A stretch of DNA of 55,139 bases from Nitrospiraceae bacterium (GCA_919902665.1 CAKKRK010000180.1:1-55139); one strand, 5' to 3'; numbered from the stretch's first letter, positions 17,935 to 27,644 are shown. A program made the numbers and translations. Notes: generated by a model not told the origin, from the letters alone.

Positions 17935-18300
17935 CTAGTTCACCAGCAGTTGTTCCACCGTGTCGATCAGCTCTTCCCGGGTGAAGGGCTTCGCCAGAAC
18001 CCGCCGCGCCCCCATCAACTTCGCCGCTTTCAATACGTCCATGTGTCCCTTTTTCCCACCACCGGACATCGCGATGATTTTGATTCCCGGATGTGATCGA
18101 CGAAGTTCCCCGATGGTCTCCAGTCCCTCTTTCCCCGGCATGAAGAGATCAACCAGCACAACATCGATCGGATGGCTCTTTACGACCTTGAGCCCTTCCC
18201 CGCCTTCTGCGGCTTCCAGCACCGTATATCCTTCCCGCCGAAGGGTTCGGCGCAGGGAATCCCTCAGAGCCTGGTCATCATCGATAATCAAGATAGTCAT
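17935..18300 (-). CDS. Single-domain (CheY-like) response regulator
   Basis: A 121-residue stand-alone receiver: acidic pocket IIDDDQALRD, phosphoacceptor Asp51 in VLVDLFMPG, Thr/Ser position in IAMSGG, Lys in VLAKPF. With no output domain it would pass phosphate between kinases or bind a protein target. It is the first gene of the minus-strand signalling run, 79 bp after the HerA-like gene and 2 bp before the first large kinase. Such single-domain receivers often work with hybrid or multi-PAS kinases in phosphorelays. Confidence 0.93.
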   Translation of the reverse strand: MTILIIDDDQALRDSLRRTLRREGYTVLEAAEGGEGLKVVKSHPIDVVLVDLFMPGKEGLETIGELRRSHPGIKIIAMSGGGKKGHMDVLKAAKLMGARRVLAKPFTREELIDTVEQLLVN

Positions 18301-18379
18301 GGGCTGACTCCAGTCGGACAGGGCAGCTCAATCGCCACGTTTCTCTTATTCGGCAGGAAGTGAGAAAAGCTGAAGTGCG

Positions 18380-20899
18380 CTAGAATGCTGGTGCCAGAAT
18401 CCCACTGGCATCTCGCCAGTGGGGCGTCCAGGCAAGGGCGACGAGCTTGACGGCAATATTGGCTTTGGTGGGCTTGATGGAGATCGTTTCGAGCTTTTCG
18501 TTCAGCGGATCGGTCGCCGCAGCCAATGCCTCGCTTTCTGACTTAAACTGCGCTTCGAGATCGGCCAGCTGCTGCTGAAGGGCCGCAACATTTTCTTCGG
18601 CCACACCAACATCCTTAGACTCCTTCATCACGCGACCTGCGCTCCGGACTGCCGTCGTGGCACGTCCGATATTCGAGGCGCTGATTGTCTTCCGCCCGAG
18701 AAAGGCCCCGAGGATGGACGCTCCGACCGAAATCGCCGCCTGAACCTGGCTCGAACGGGATTCGGCTTGCTGTTTTTCCTTTGCCAGTTCAGCCCGCCTG
18801 ATGCGGTCTTGAAGCGTGGCAATCTTCGAGGCATATTTTTGACGAAGTGTTTCAGCACCCTTATCGCGCTGCTCCCGCCCGGTCTGCTGCAATCGAACCC
18901 GAAAACCTCGTTCAGACTCCTCCGGTTGAGAGACCACTTTGGTGCTCGGGCTTCTAAACAACTCCACCTTTTGCGTCCGGAAGAGCCACCCCCCGAAATC
19001 CTTGTTCCAATCTGCATAACTCTTGGCCTTGCCTGCGCTCGCAGGCAAGGCAAGAAACTGTGCGCCCTCCTCTGGATTCTGTTCCAGATCGGCAACTGCC
19101 AAGTCCGCCGCTGTGGCCTTGTCCCAATCGACGGCAACAGGTCCATCCGCGATGGGAGCCAATACCGTCACATCCTGCATGCTATCGACGCCGCTCTTCG
19201 AATCGGAGAAGCGAGTTTGCGACGACCCCAGTAACATCGGGACATAGACCAATTCGCTCCCTTCTGGCTTCGAGCCCCGTCGCGGCACAAAATGCTGGGG
19301 AACATCTGGAGGCAGCATGGGACGTGATTTCAGGGTTGAGGACTGTGTACTCAGTGCCGAGCGAGAAGTCTCAGTCCTCAGTCCTCGCTGCTCAGTCCTG
19401 TGGGGTTCCATCAGCGTCTTGATCTGCGTCCTGGTCAGCGGCCCACGGAGGTAGGACAGGCACCAGCGCGTCTCAAACACAACTGGTTCGTCCTCATGCA
19501 CGTTATTCATCAGGAAGATCCGACTGCTGAGGCCAGCCAGCGTTTGCTCCATGCGGCCCCGATCGAACTTCTTCCCGGCGCTACTCGAAGCGCCTTCCAA
19601 TCCCTCCAAGACGCGGGCCTTATCCCGTTCGGTCTGTAGCCGTCCAATAAACCAAGTGCCGGTGTTCGCCAAGCCCTTATAGTCGAGGTCGACAGGATTC
19701 TGCGTCGCGAGCACGACCCCCAAACCGAATGCGCGCGCCTGTTTGAGCAAGGTCATCAACGGCAGCTTCGAGGGAGGATTGGCCACCGGTGGGAAGTAAC
19801 CGAAGATCTCGTCCATATAGAGCAGTGCGCGCAGGCTGGTCGTGCCCGATTGCGCCCTCATCCACCCGACCATTTGACTGAGTAACAGCGTCACGAAGAA
19901 CATGCGCTCAGCATCATTCAAATGCGCGATGGAAAAGATCGCATGGCGCGGTTTGCCAGCCGACGTATACATCAGCGACTGAATGTCAAGGGCTTCCCCC
20001 TCGAGCCAGGCCTGAAACCCCGGCGCAGCGAGGAGATTGTTCAGTTTCATAGCCAGCGCAAACCGATCTTTCGAAGGAAAGAACGAATCGACATCCATCA
20101 CGCCAATCTTTGATACTGGCGGCGATTGAATGGCTTGGATCAATGATGCGAGATCAAGATCCTCTTCTTTCTTCCAGGTCTGATCGAGAATCGTAGAGAG
20201 AAGAATATGCTCACGGCTCTGAATCGGATCGGCCTCGATGCCGAGCAAGCCGAGCAAACTCGTGACGGTCGTGCTGATACGCTCACGCAGCAACTCCGCA
20301 TCTTCCCGCACGTCGGCAGCTGGTGAGGCAAACGATTTGAGAATCGAAACCGGCAACCCGGCATTGCTCCCGGGCGTATAGATCGCCACATCCGCTGCAT
20401 CCCGCAGCCGCTGAATCCTAGCGCCATCCTGTTGCCAACCAGCCAAGCCCTTCGTCCAGAGTTCTGCTTGTGCTTGAGCGTAGTCTGCTGGTGACAAGCC
20501 TTTCTTGAGCGCATCGTCTTCATTGATCCAGGGTTGGAAGTCCTCGCCCTTGAGAGACGGGAACGTGAGCATCAAATTGCCGAGATCGCCTTTGGGGTCG
20601 ATGATAATGGCTGGGATGTTATCGATCGCAGCTTCTTCAAGGAGCGCCAGACAAAGACCCGTCTTGCCGCTGCCGGTCATGCCGACGCAGACCGCGTGCG
20701 TCACCAGATCTTTCGAATCGTACAGGAGCCATCCCGGCTTGGCCTGTTTGGCCGCGAGATCATAGGGCCGCCCCATGTAAAAGACACCGAGCTTTTCGAA
20801 ATCTTCGGCAGTAGAGGGAGCGCCTGTAGCCGATGGCGTAGATTTCTTGGCGACACTCTCGGCTTTTGCACTCGAATCGGTCTTCTTCGCCTTCGGCAT
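18380..20899 (-). CDS. HerA/FtsK-type ATPase (DUF87/DUF853-like)
   Basis: An 839-residue cytoplasmic protein. After a Lys/Ser/Ala-rich N-terminal tail comes an ATPase core with Walker A GMTGSGKTG (about residue 72) and Walker B LLYMDEIFGYFP, plus the sensor-like ATQNPVDLDYKGL. This fits HerA-like helicase/translocase ATPases that thread DNA or remodel complexes. The second half has a low-complexity linker, a coiled-coil region (LQDRIRRAELAKEKQQ, LAALQQQLADLEAQF-like) and a Gly/Ala segment that could contact membranes. RBS GGGAGA precedes the ATG. The C-terminal tail is duplicated at 7076-7207. The linker at about 19330-19400 is built on a repeated CTCAGTCC-type sequence. The exact role is unknown. 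Confidence 0.8.
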   Translation of the reverse strand: MPKAKKTDSSAKAESVAKKSTPSATGAPSTAEDFEKLGVFYMGRPYDLAAKQAKPGWLLYDSKDLVTHAVCVGMTGSGKTGLCLALLEEAAIDNIPAIIIDPKGDLGNLMLTFPSLKGEDFQPWINEDDALKKGLSPADYAQAQAELWTKGLAGWQQDGARIQRLRDAADVAIYTPGSNAGLPVSILKSFASPAADVREDAELLRERISTTVTSLLGLLGIEADPIQSREHILLSTILDQTWKKEEDLDLASLIQAIQSPPVSKIGVMDVDSFFPSKDRFALAMKLNNLLAAPGFQAWLEGEALDIQSLMYTSAGKPRHAIFSIAHLNDAERMFFVTLLLSQMVGWMRAQSGTTSLRALLYMDEIFGYFPPVANPPSKLPLMTLLKQARAFGLGVVLATQNPVDLDYKGLANTGTWFIGRLQTERDKARVLEGLEGASSSAGKKFDRGRMEQTLAGLSSRIFLMNNVHEDEPVVFETRWCLSYLRGPLTRTQIKTLMEPHRTEQRGLRTETSRSALSTQSSTLKSRPMLPPDVPQHFVPRRGSKPEGSELVYVPMLLGSSQTRFSDSKSGVDSMQDVTVLAPIADGPVAVDWDKATAADLAVADLEQNPEEGAQFLALPASAGKAKSYADWNKDFGGWLFRTQKVELFRSPSTKVVSQPEESERGFRVRLQQTGREQRDKGAETLRQKYASKIATLQDRIRRAELAKEKQQAESRSSQVQAAISVGASILGAFLGRKTISASNIGRATTAVRSAGRVMKESKDVGVAEENVAALQQQLADLEAQFKSESEALAAATDPLNEKLETISIKPTKANIAVKLVALAWTPHWRDASGILAPAF

Positions 20900-21036
20900 A
20901 CCAATGTCTCCCTTTGCTCGACGGTTGGGATGAATTGCGCGATATTGTAGTGGTCTACCAGTGGAGCTGCAAGCGGGTGAGGAACGATCTGATCAACCGA
21001 GGAAAGTAGTTGCCATGTCTATCGAGCCGCTGAGTG

Positions 21037-21366
21037 TTACCATTCTTTAAAAATGATGAATACCGCCACCACAATGAACGCGAATCCCACCACATAGTTC
21101 CACTTCAGCGCTTCTTTCAAGTAGACGACCGAGAAAATCGAGAAGACGACCAGCGTGATGACCTCCTGGATCGTCTTCAGCTGCGCCGCGCTGAACTGAC
21201 CATGGCCGATCCGATTGGCCGGCACTTGGAAGCAATATTCGACAAAGGCAATCCCCCAACTCGCCAGAATCACCGTGAACAAGGGATACCCCTTGAACTT
21301 GAGATGGCCGTACCAGGCAAAGGTCATGAAGATGTTGGAGATCGTCAGCAGAAGAACGGTGTGCAT
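21037..21366 (-). CDS. DUF486 (DMT-like) small membrane protein
   Basis: A 109-residue integral membrane protein of the DUF486 family within the drug/metabolite transporter-like proteins. Four hydrophobic segments are visible (TVLLLTISNIFMTFAWYG, LFTVILASWGIAFVEYCFQVPANRIG, ITLVVFSIFSVVYLKE, VVGFAFIVVAVFIIF). The VPANRIG motif and the length are typical of the family. AAAGGAGGCTC precedes the ATG. Substrate and function are not established for the family. Confidence 0.88.
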   Translation of the reverse strand: MHTVLLLTISNIFMTFAWYGHLKFKGYPLFTVILASWGIAFVEYCFQVPANRIGHGQFSAAQLKTIQEVITLVVFSIFSVVYLKEALKWNYVVGFAFIVVAVFIIFKEW

Positions 21367-21472
21367 GAGCCTCCTTTTTAAAAGAGCCTATGGTTGATGG
21401 CAGATCACTAACGACAAGACTGACTTTTGATAAAAGTCTTCGCGTTCCTTTCCTTTCTGATTTGCCATCAGT

Positions 21473-22117
21473 TCACGCCATATGTTTCCTTCGAAACCAC
21501 AGCAAGAACTCTCTAGCTCCTGGACTCAAGCGGTTTCCAAAAACTTCCAGTCTATCCTCGGTTGCAACGGGAATTAGAGAGGTTCGAAGCATTTCCAGAC
21601 CGTATCGAGATAAACTCCATCTTCGGTTAGCACTTGCTACTCGTTCAATCCAGCAACAAAGTTCATCATGCCCACGTAAGCTTATAATGCCAGGGTGAGC
21701 TGGAACACCACCTGTCCATGTGCTATAGGCTTGTGAGTCTTTTACAACTATATCTCTCACAATCCATACCCGTCTGCCTTCGATAAAACCGTAATACTGT
21801 GTGGGCGGAGAGTTCCATTTTGACTCGTCACACATCGCTCTAACTTCGACTTCGCGCAACCAGTATCCTCTCAGACTGTACTCTGTTGAGGGGACATCCA
21901 TCACGGACAGCTTCCGACCTTCGTAGTCAGGCCCTTCCAAAATCCATGCTTCCCTCCTAGAATAAACAATCATTGCCTCAGACAGCAGCTCTCGGGCAGT
22001 CTGTGTCCTCCTGTCAAACCACCAAATCAGACCTGTCACCAGCGCGCCAAGTACGCCACCAGTGATTGCGCCAATAAGGAGAGCCGAAGCATTAGCGACT
22101 ATCGCTTCTAGAGCCAT
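21473..22117 (-). CDS. Membrane-anchored protein of unknown function
   Basis: A 214-residue protein not recognised. One N-terminal membrane helix (ALLIGAITGGVLGALVTGLIWWF) is followed by a soluble domain that would face the cytoplasm by the positive-inside rule (DRRTQTAR after the helix). Notable are two aromatic/basic patches and a HAPG-like loop. GAGGGTGCGGA precedes the ATG. Codon use appears looser than in the neighbours. It stands alone between the DUF486 gene and uvrA and could be a recent acquisition. Confidence 0.65.
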   Translation of the reverse strand: MALEAIVANASALLIGAITGGVLGALVTGLIWWFDRRTQTARELLSEAMIVYSRREAWILEGPDYEGRKLSVMDVPSTEYSLRGYWLREVEVRAMCDESKWNSPPTQYYGFIEGRRVWIVRDIVVKDSQAYSTWTGGVPAHPGIISLRGHDELCCWIERVASANRRWSLSRYGLEMLRTSLIPVATEDRLEVFGNRLSPGAREFLLWFRRKHMA

Positions 22118-22437
22118 TCCGCACCCTCAGTTTTTCTACTTCCCGCTAAGTTAAAACCGCGGAGATCTTTAGACCACGCTTTTCCTGTCTTGACTAAGCA
22201 ACTGATGGCCACAAGCGCCATCAGCCACTACTTCCCCCTTCCTTCTTAGCGGGGGTCGAAGGGATGGAGCTTTCGGGAGTCGCCATAGCGGAAGTGGCCA
22301 GATGTAGCTGAAGAAGCCGCCGCGGGCGACGGCATGCGATGCATCATCGCGCTTCAGAGTCGCACGAGGCTAAGGGTATCGATTCGGCTGCCGTTATGAC
22401 TCATCGCACTATGGGGCGACGCACGAAAGATCCGCCC
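22118..22437. other. Intergenic stretch between unknown gene and uvrA
   Basis: About 320 bp with no convincing gene. It contains one perfect hairpin, CTGATGGC at 22202-22209 with GCCATCAG at 22217-22224 and a 7-base loop, which could be part of a terminator downstream of uvrA but lacks a T-run. Nothing else was recognised. Confidence 0.4.
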
Positions 22438-24945
22438 TTACAACCCCGCCTCCCTTAATACCTGCCCCGTGTACGACCGCTTCGCCTTCGCAATTTCTTT
22501 CGGCGGCCCTTCTGCGACAATCTCGCCGCCGCGATCTCCGCCCTCTGGCCCCAGGTCGATGATCCAATCCGCATTCTTGATGACATCCAGATTGTGTTCG
22601 ATGACCAGCACCGTGTTGCCGGCTTCGACCAGCCGATCCAGTACGTCCAGCAACCGCTGCACATCAGCAAAATGCAGGCCGGTCGTCGGCTCGTCGAGAA
22701 TGTACATTGTCCGGCCGGTCGCGCGTTTGGAGAGCTCGCGTGAGAGCTTCACCCGCTGCGCTTCGCCGCCGGAGAGCGTCGTCGCCGATTGACCAAGCTT
22801 CACGTAGTGCAGACCGACATCATGTAGGGTCTTGAGCTTCGTCTTGATCAACGGAATGTGTTCAAAGAATTCCAATGCATCGTCCACCGTCATGTTCAGA
22901 ACATCGGCGATGCTCTTGCCCTTATGCAAAATCTCCATCGTCTCACGGTTGTAGCGTTGGCCTTTACAGACTTCACAGGTCACATAGACATCGGGCAGAA
23001 AATGCATTTCAATCTTGATGAGCCCGTCTCCCTGACAGGCCTCACACCGTCCACCCTTCACGTTGAAACTGTAGCGTCCTGGCTTATAGCCACGGACACG
23101 TGACTCAGGAAGATTGGAATAGAGATCACGAATGTACCCGAACAGGCCGGTATAGGTGGCAGGATTTGACCGCGGTGTCCGCCCGATGGGCGATTGATCG
23201 ATATCGATCACCTTGTCGAGCCCATCAACACCCCTGAGGTCTTTGCACCCATCGATCTTCGGCTTCTTGTGGTAGAGCAGTTGCGAGAGAGAATGGAAGA
23301 GCACCTCCAGTACCAGCGTACTTTTCCCTGACCCAGAGACCCCCGTCACGCAGGTAAACAGGCCCATCGGGATGCGCGCCGTGACGTTCTTTAGATTATG
23401 CTTTTGTGCCCCCACTACCGACAGTGTCCCTCTCGGCTTTCGATGCCGTTGAGGTACTGAGACGGTCTGAATTCCACGCAAGTATTGGCCGGTCAATGAG
23501 TTGGGGTCGCCCATGATCTGCTGAGGTGTGCCCTGCGCGATGACATGCCCACCCTGCGACCCCGCGCCAGGCCCCATATCCAAGACATGGTCAGCCGCTA
23601 TCATCGTCTCGGCATCATGCTCCACAACGACGACGGTATTCCCGAGGTCTCGCAGCCTGAGCAACGTCTGTAACAATCGACGATTGTCGCGCTGGTGGAG
23701 TCCGATAGACGGTTCGTCCAGGATGTACAACACCCCCACCAAGCCTGACCCGATCTGTGTGGCAAGCCTGATCCGTTGCCCTTCGCCGCCAGACAACGTC
23801 GCTGCCGCGCGATCGAGCGTCAGATAGTCCAACCCCACATTGACGAGAAACCCTAACCGTTCGCGAATCTCTTTGAGGATCCGATGCGCAATCACTAGCT
23901 CACGGTCAGTAAACTTCAACGAGAGAAAAAAATCCGCCGCTGCCCGAACGGAAAGCCTGGTTACCTCGGCAATCGACTGCTTGGCTAATTTGATGGACAG
24001 ACTTTCTGGTCTGAGCCTGGCCCCCTGGCAGATTGTGCAGGGCTCCAGTAGCGTGAAGTCCTCTTCCTCCTGGCCACCTGGTGTCATGGCATAGCCGATA
24101 CCGTCGCAAGCCGGACAGGCACCGTGCGGGCTATTGAACGAAAAGATTCTGGGCTCGACCTCCGGATAACTCACGCCACATTTGATACAAGCCAACCGGT
24201 CGCTGTAGAGCCTGGTCTGGCCATCGTCCGTCAACACGCCGACCAGCCCGCCGGTCAGCTTGACTGATGTTTCGACAGAATCTGCCAGCCGCCGCAGGAG
24301 CGCCTCGCCGGATTTCATCACTAATCGATCGACGATGATCTCAATCGTGTGCTTTTTCTGCTTATCGAGTGTGAGGTCTTCCCCAAGATCGACAATCTTG
24401 CCGTCGACACGCGCGCGGACATAGCCCGCCTTGCGCATCTCCAGCAGTTCCTTTCGGTATTCTCCCTTTCGCCCACGCACGATCGGAGCCAGGATCTGGA
24501 ACTTCATGCCTTCCGGCACCGAGGCAATGGCGTCGACCATTTGCTGCACAGTCTGTGCGGTAATCTCTTCTCCACATTGGAAACAGTAGGGGCGCCCAAC
24601 ACGGGCAAAGAGGAGCCGGAGATAGTCGTAAATCTCTGTAACCGTGCCTACGGTAGATCGGGGATTGTGGCTGGTGCTCTTCTGTTCGATCGAGATCGCG
24701 GGAGACAAACCTTCAATCGAATCAACATCCGGCTTCCCCATCTGTTCCAGGAACTGCCGTGCATAGGCGGAGAGCGACTCGACATACCGCCGCTGCCCTT
24801 CCGCATAGATCGTATCGAACGCGAGCGAGGACTTGCCTGACCCGCTCAAGCCGGTGATCACCACCAGCTTGTCGCGCGGAATTTCTACGTCGATGTTTTT
24901 GAGGTTATGCTCTCGCGCCCCTTTGATGACGATCGAATTTCCCAT
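22438..24945 (-). CDS. uvrA: UvrA excision-repair ATPase lacking the insertion domain
   Basis: UvrA finds DNA lesions and loads UvrB. Both ABC modules are present: Walker [10 protein letters not shown] and GVSGSGKST, signatures [12 protein letters not shown] and [12 protein letters not shown], Walker [11 protein letters not shown] and [10 protein letters not shown], and zinc-finger cysteines (CIKCG, CPACDG, CEACQG, CEVCKG). The UvrB-binding region after the first ATPase half is present. The length is 835 residues against about 940 in typical UvrA: the segment between CPACDG and [10 protein letters not shown] is only about 24 residues, where others carry roughly 110 more. This is the insertion domain implicated in DNA contact. 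The frame is intact, so the short form is natural. An extended -10 element lies right before the ATG. Confidence 0.96.
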   Translation of the reverse strand: MGNSIVIKGAREHNLKNIDVEIPRDKLVVITGLSGSGKSSLAFDTIYAEGQRRYVESLSAYARQFLEQMGKPDVDSIEGLSPAISIEQKSTSHNPRSTVGTVTEIYDYLRLLFARVGRPYCFQCGEEITAQTVQQMVDAIASVPEGMKFQILAPIVRGRKGEYRKELLEMRKAGYVRARVDGKIVDLGEDLTLDKQKKHTIEIIVDRLVMKSGEALLRRLADSVETSVKLTGGLVGVLTDDGQTRLYSDRLACIKCGVSYPEVEPRIFSFNSPHGACPACDGIGYAMTPGGQEEEDFTLLEPCTICQGARLRPESLSIKLAKQSIAEVTRLSVRAAADFFLSLKFTDRELVIAHRILKEIRERLGFLVNVGLDYLTLDRAAATLSGGEGQRIRLATQIGSGLVGVLYILDEPSIGLHQRDNRRLLQTLLRLRDLGNTVVVVEHDAETMIAADHVLDMGPGAGSQGGHVIAQGTPQQIMGDPNSLTGQYLRGIQTVSVPQRHRKPRGTLSVVGAQKHNLKNVTARIPMGLFTCVTGVSGSGKSTLVLEVLFHSLSQLLYHKKPKIDGCKDLRGVDGLDKVIDIDQSPIGRTPRSNPATYTGLFGYIRDLYSNLPESRVRGYKPGRYSFNVKGGRCEACQGDGLIKIEMHFLPDVYVTCEVCKGQRYNRETMEILHKGKSIADVLNMTVDDALEFFEHIPLIKTKLKTLHDVGLHYVKLGQSATTLSGGEAQRVKLSRELSKRATGRTMYILDEPTTGLHFADVQRLLDVLDRLVEAGNTVLVIEHNLDVIKNADWIIDLGPEGGDRGGEIVAEGPPKEIAKAKRSYTGQVLREAGL

Positions 24946-24954
24946 AGGCGCAGG

Positions 24955-24963
24955 ATTATACCA
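24955..24963 (-). promoter_or_regulatory. Candidate extended -10 promoter element of uvrA
   Basis: On the minus strand TGGTATAAT is an exact extended -10 (TGnTATAAT). It ends 9 bases before the uvrA ATG, so a transcript from it would have almost no 5' leader. No good -35 hexamer sits at 17 bases, which an extended -10 can tolerate. A GTCCG-N9-CGGAC inverted repeat at 24990-25008 just upstream might be an operator, but no known SOS box is recognised. Confidence 0.35.
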
Positions 24964-25160
24964 TTTTGCTCCACTGTCTCATCACGCGAGTCCGCACGAA
25001 ATTCGGACGGGGTAAACATTAGCAACACTATCCATGTATCGCACACGCGCATCACGTCACTTTTCTTCTGCTCGGCTCATGCGTCAAGACGGCGCCGGCT
25101 TGGCAAAGAGGTCCACCCTTCACCTTGACAAAGCTTGAAACCGGGTGCTACCACCGTCAA

Positions 25161-25937
25161 ATGGTGGGAACCGACCGTCAACCATTGACACAAGATTCCA
25201 AAGCCCCGGCAAAGGTGGTGTCTACCTGGTCCGGCCAGGCCCGCGAAGAGGCCGTGCAGCGGATGTTCACCTCCATCGCGGGCGTCTACGACCTCAACAA
25301 CACGCTGTTGAGTTTCGGCCTGCATTACCATTGGAAGAAGATTACCGCGTCCTTTATTACGCCCGTCGGACGGGGGACCGCACTCGACGTCGGGTCCGGC
25401 ACGGCCGACCTCGCCCTTCTACTCGAGTCTCGAATGGGACCCAAGGGACGTGTGATCGCATCAGACCTGAACTATGCGATGCTGGCCGAAGGCCTCAAAA
25501 AGATCGGTAGCAAAGGACTCGCCGACAAGATCACCTGTCTGCAGGCCAGTGCGGAACATCTGGGATTCGGGGACAATACCTTCGACGCAGTCACCACCGG
25601 CTTTTGCATGCGCAACGTCGGGGATTTACCAGGTGCCGTGCGAGAAATTCGCCGTGTCATGAAACCCGGTGGGCGCTTTGTGTGCTTGGAGTTTTCGCGT
25701 CCGGTATTCGGTTGGTTACGAACATTGTACGATTGGTATTCGTTCAAACTACTGCCCTGGGTCGGTACCATCGTCGCCCGTGATCGCACCGGCGTCTACG
25801 AGTACCTTCCCGCGTCCATCCGGACATTTCCCGACCAAGAACGGTTATGCCAAGTTCTACGCGATGCCGGGTTTCGTCAGGTGTCGTACAAGAACCTCAG
25901 CGGCGGCATTGTCGCAATACACGTCGCCACGAAATGA
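25161..25937 (+). CDS. ubiE: UbiE/MenG-type quinone C-methyltransferase
   Basis: S-adenosylmethionine-dependent methyltransferase of 258 residues for the C-methylation step of menaquinone or ubiquinone synthesis. Features: VQRMFTSIAGVYDLNNTLLS (family start), the SAM-binding loop LDVGSGTADLAL, DLNYAMLAEG, TTGFCMRNVGD, and the MKPGGRFVCLEFS segment. The ATG at 25161 is preferred for family length; a TTG at 25125 in the same frame is possible. It is divergent from uvrA and begins the plus-strand group leading into two radical SAM genes. In this lineage menaquinone is the more likely product, which is inference. Confidence 0.9.
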   Translation: MVGTDRQPLTQDSKAPAKVVSTWSGQAREEAVQRMFTSIAGVYDLNNTLLSFGLHYHWKKITASFITPVGRGTALDVGSGTADLALLLESRMGPKGRVIASDLNYAMLAEGLKKIGSKGLADKITCLQASAEHLGFGDNTFDAVTTGFCMRNVGDLPGAVREIRRVMKPGGRFVCLEFSRPVFGWLRTLYDWYSFKLLPWVGTIVARDRTGVYEYLPASIRTFPDQERLCQVLRDAGFRQVSYKNLSGGIVAIHVATK

Positions 25938-26021
25938 GAGTGCTCACGTTAACGAGGTAGCAAGTCATTAGATCCTTGAGATTGAAACTTTCCCACCTTT
26001 CAACGTGATAACGTCTCGGCC

Positions 26022-27644
26022 ATGACTTCGATTCTCTACATCTTCCTCCCCTGCAAGATGGTCTATCCCATTGGGATCACCTACTTGGCGGATTTTATCC
26101 ACCGGCGGAAACCAGATGTACGTCAGCGCATTCTCGATCTCTCGTTGTTCCCAGTCGCGCAGCGCGGCCAAGCCATCCGCGACGCCGCGACGGAGTTCAA
26201 GCCGGACCTGGTCTGCTTCTCATGGCGGGACATTCAAATCTTTTCACCGCATGAGGGCGATTCGTCGTTAGAGCATGCGTTTAATTTCTATTTTGCCAGC
26301 AACCCGTTCAAGCGAATCACCGCCTCCATCGCAGGCGTCAAGCAGCTCTATCGCTATTACAATCACATCTATACGATCCTGTCGTACCCGGCGCTGATCC
26401 GCAAGGAGTTCCCCAAATCCCAGATCATGATCGGCGGCGGAGCCTTTACGGCGTTTGCCGATCAGTTGATCGAAAAACTCCCGGAAGGCACAATCGGCAT
26501 CCTTGGCGAAGGGGAAGACGCCATCCTGAAGGTCATTGAAGGCCGCTCGATTGAAGATGAGCGGTACATTGTCAAAGAAGGTAACCAGATCCGAAAAGGC
26601 CAGCAGGGTTCCCCCGCGCTGTTAGATGCGCTCACGGTCGATCTGCCCTATCTCACCTCGATCTTCCCTCAATATGGGAAATATATTGGTGAATCGATCG
26701 GTGTGCAATCCAAGCGAGGCTGCCCCTATGACTGCGCCTTCTGCCTCTATCCCTACATTGAAGGCAAGCGGGTGCGGTACCGGCCACCGGAGATGGTCGT
26801 CAAAGATATTTCGCAACATTACCATCAGTGGGGTGCCCGTCGTTTCTGGTTCACAGATGCCCAATTCATTACGGGCAAGGAAGCCTATCCGCAATGTACG
26901 GAAATCCTTGAGCGAATTGTGGCGGAAAAACTCGAGATCGAGTGGTCCGGCTACATCAGAACCTCATTGATTACCCCTGAGTTTGCCAAGCTGATGGTCC
27001 GTTCTGGGGTCGGCGACTTGGAGGTGGCCATCACCTCCGGTTCACAGGAGGTCCTGAACAATCTCCACATGGGATTCAAGCTGGAACGTTTGTACGATGG
27101 CTGCCGCTATTTGGCAGAGGCCGGCTTCAAGGGCAAGGTCATCCTCAACTATTCCCTCAATAGCCCTAAGGAGACGGAAGAGAGCCTGCTTCAAAGTGTC
27201 GAGTCCTACAAGATGGTGGCCTCGATTCTTGGCGAAGAGCGTGTGTTTCCGTTGATGTTTTTCTTAGGCATCCAGCCAAATACCGACCTAGAACAACGCC
27301 TACTGGAAGAGGGGTATTTGTCCGCCGGCTATAACCCCTTGATGCTGACGCCGACCAGTATCAGGAAGCTTCTCTATAACCCTGCCCCTCTCAACAAGAT
27401 TATCGCCAAGGCTTGTCTCCGCGCCTGGGAACGGAAGCAAGGTAGCCGCGATCCCCGTCGATGGACCGGATCCCTATCCCAGTCATCGGGAGAACCGGCC
27501 TATGCCGACCAAAACCTTAGCAGAGGGATCGAAGGCAATTCCGGGCGGGATGCCTTGCTTTCGATCGAGGAAATCATCCGCTCCAGCAGACCAACCCCCT
27601 CGGCTTCACAGATGGCTGAACCAAGAGCCACCTCTACCAGGTGA
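26022..27644 (+). CDS. B12-binding radical SAM protein
   Basis: A 540-residue enzyme with an N-terminal cobalamin-binding-like fold (about residues 1-190; GGGAFTAFAD, ILGEGEDAI) and a radical SAM core with the 4Fe-4S ligands in CPYDCAFC at about residue 238, then FTDAQFITG and later barrel strands. This layout is that of BchE- and hopanoid-type enzymes that methylate or cyclise unactivated carbons. The TIM-barrel is complete, and the last 80 or so residues are a Ser/Arg-rich tail unlike the rest. It follows ubiE by 84 bp and precedes the Usp/PCP_red gene. The substrate is unknown; its placement next to PCP_red proteins makes tetrapyrrole or quinone chemistry worth testing. Confidence 0.85.
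   Translation: MTSILYIFLPCKMVYPIGITYLADFIHRRKPDVRQRILDLSLFPVAQRGQAIRDAATEFKPDLVCFSWRDIQIFSPHEGDSSLEHAFNFYFASNPFKRITASIAGVKQLYRYYNHIYTILSYPALIRKEFPKSQIMIGGGAFTAFADQLIEKLPEGTIGILGEGEDAILKVIEGRSIEDERYIVKEGNQIRKGQQGSPALLDALTVDLPYLTSIFPQYGKYIGESIGVQSKRGCPYDCAFCLYPYIEGKRVRYRPPEMVVKDISQHYHQWGARRFWFTDAQFITGKEAYPQCTEILERIVAEKLEIEWSGYIRTSLITPEFAKLMVRSGVGDLEVAITSGSQEVLNNLHMGFKLERLYDGCRYLAEAGFKGKVILNYSLNSPKETEESLLQSVESYKMVASILGEERVFPLMFFLGIQPNTDLEQRLLEEGYLSAGYNPLMLTPTSIRKLLYNPAPLNKIIAKACLRAWERKQGSRDPRRWTGSLSQSSGEPAYADQNLSRGIEGNSGRDALLSIEEIIRSSRPTPSASQMAEPRATSTR

Noticed and set aside
7076-18490. Treating the two herA tails as att sites of an integrated element
   Set aside because: No integrase, tRNA target or phage genes lie between them, and two of the three differences are at silent positions, which fits paralogous coding sequence better than recent attachment sites. 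Kept only as an open finding.
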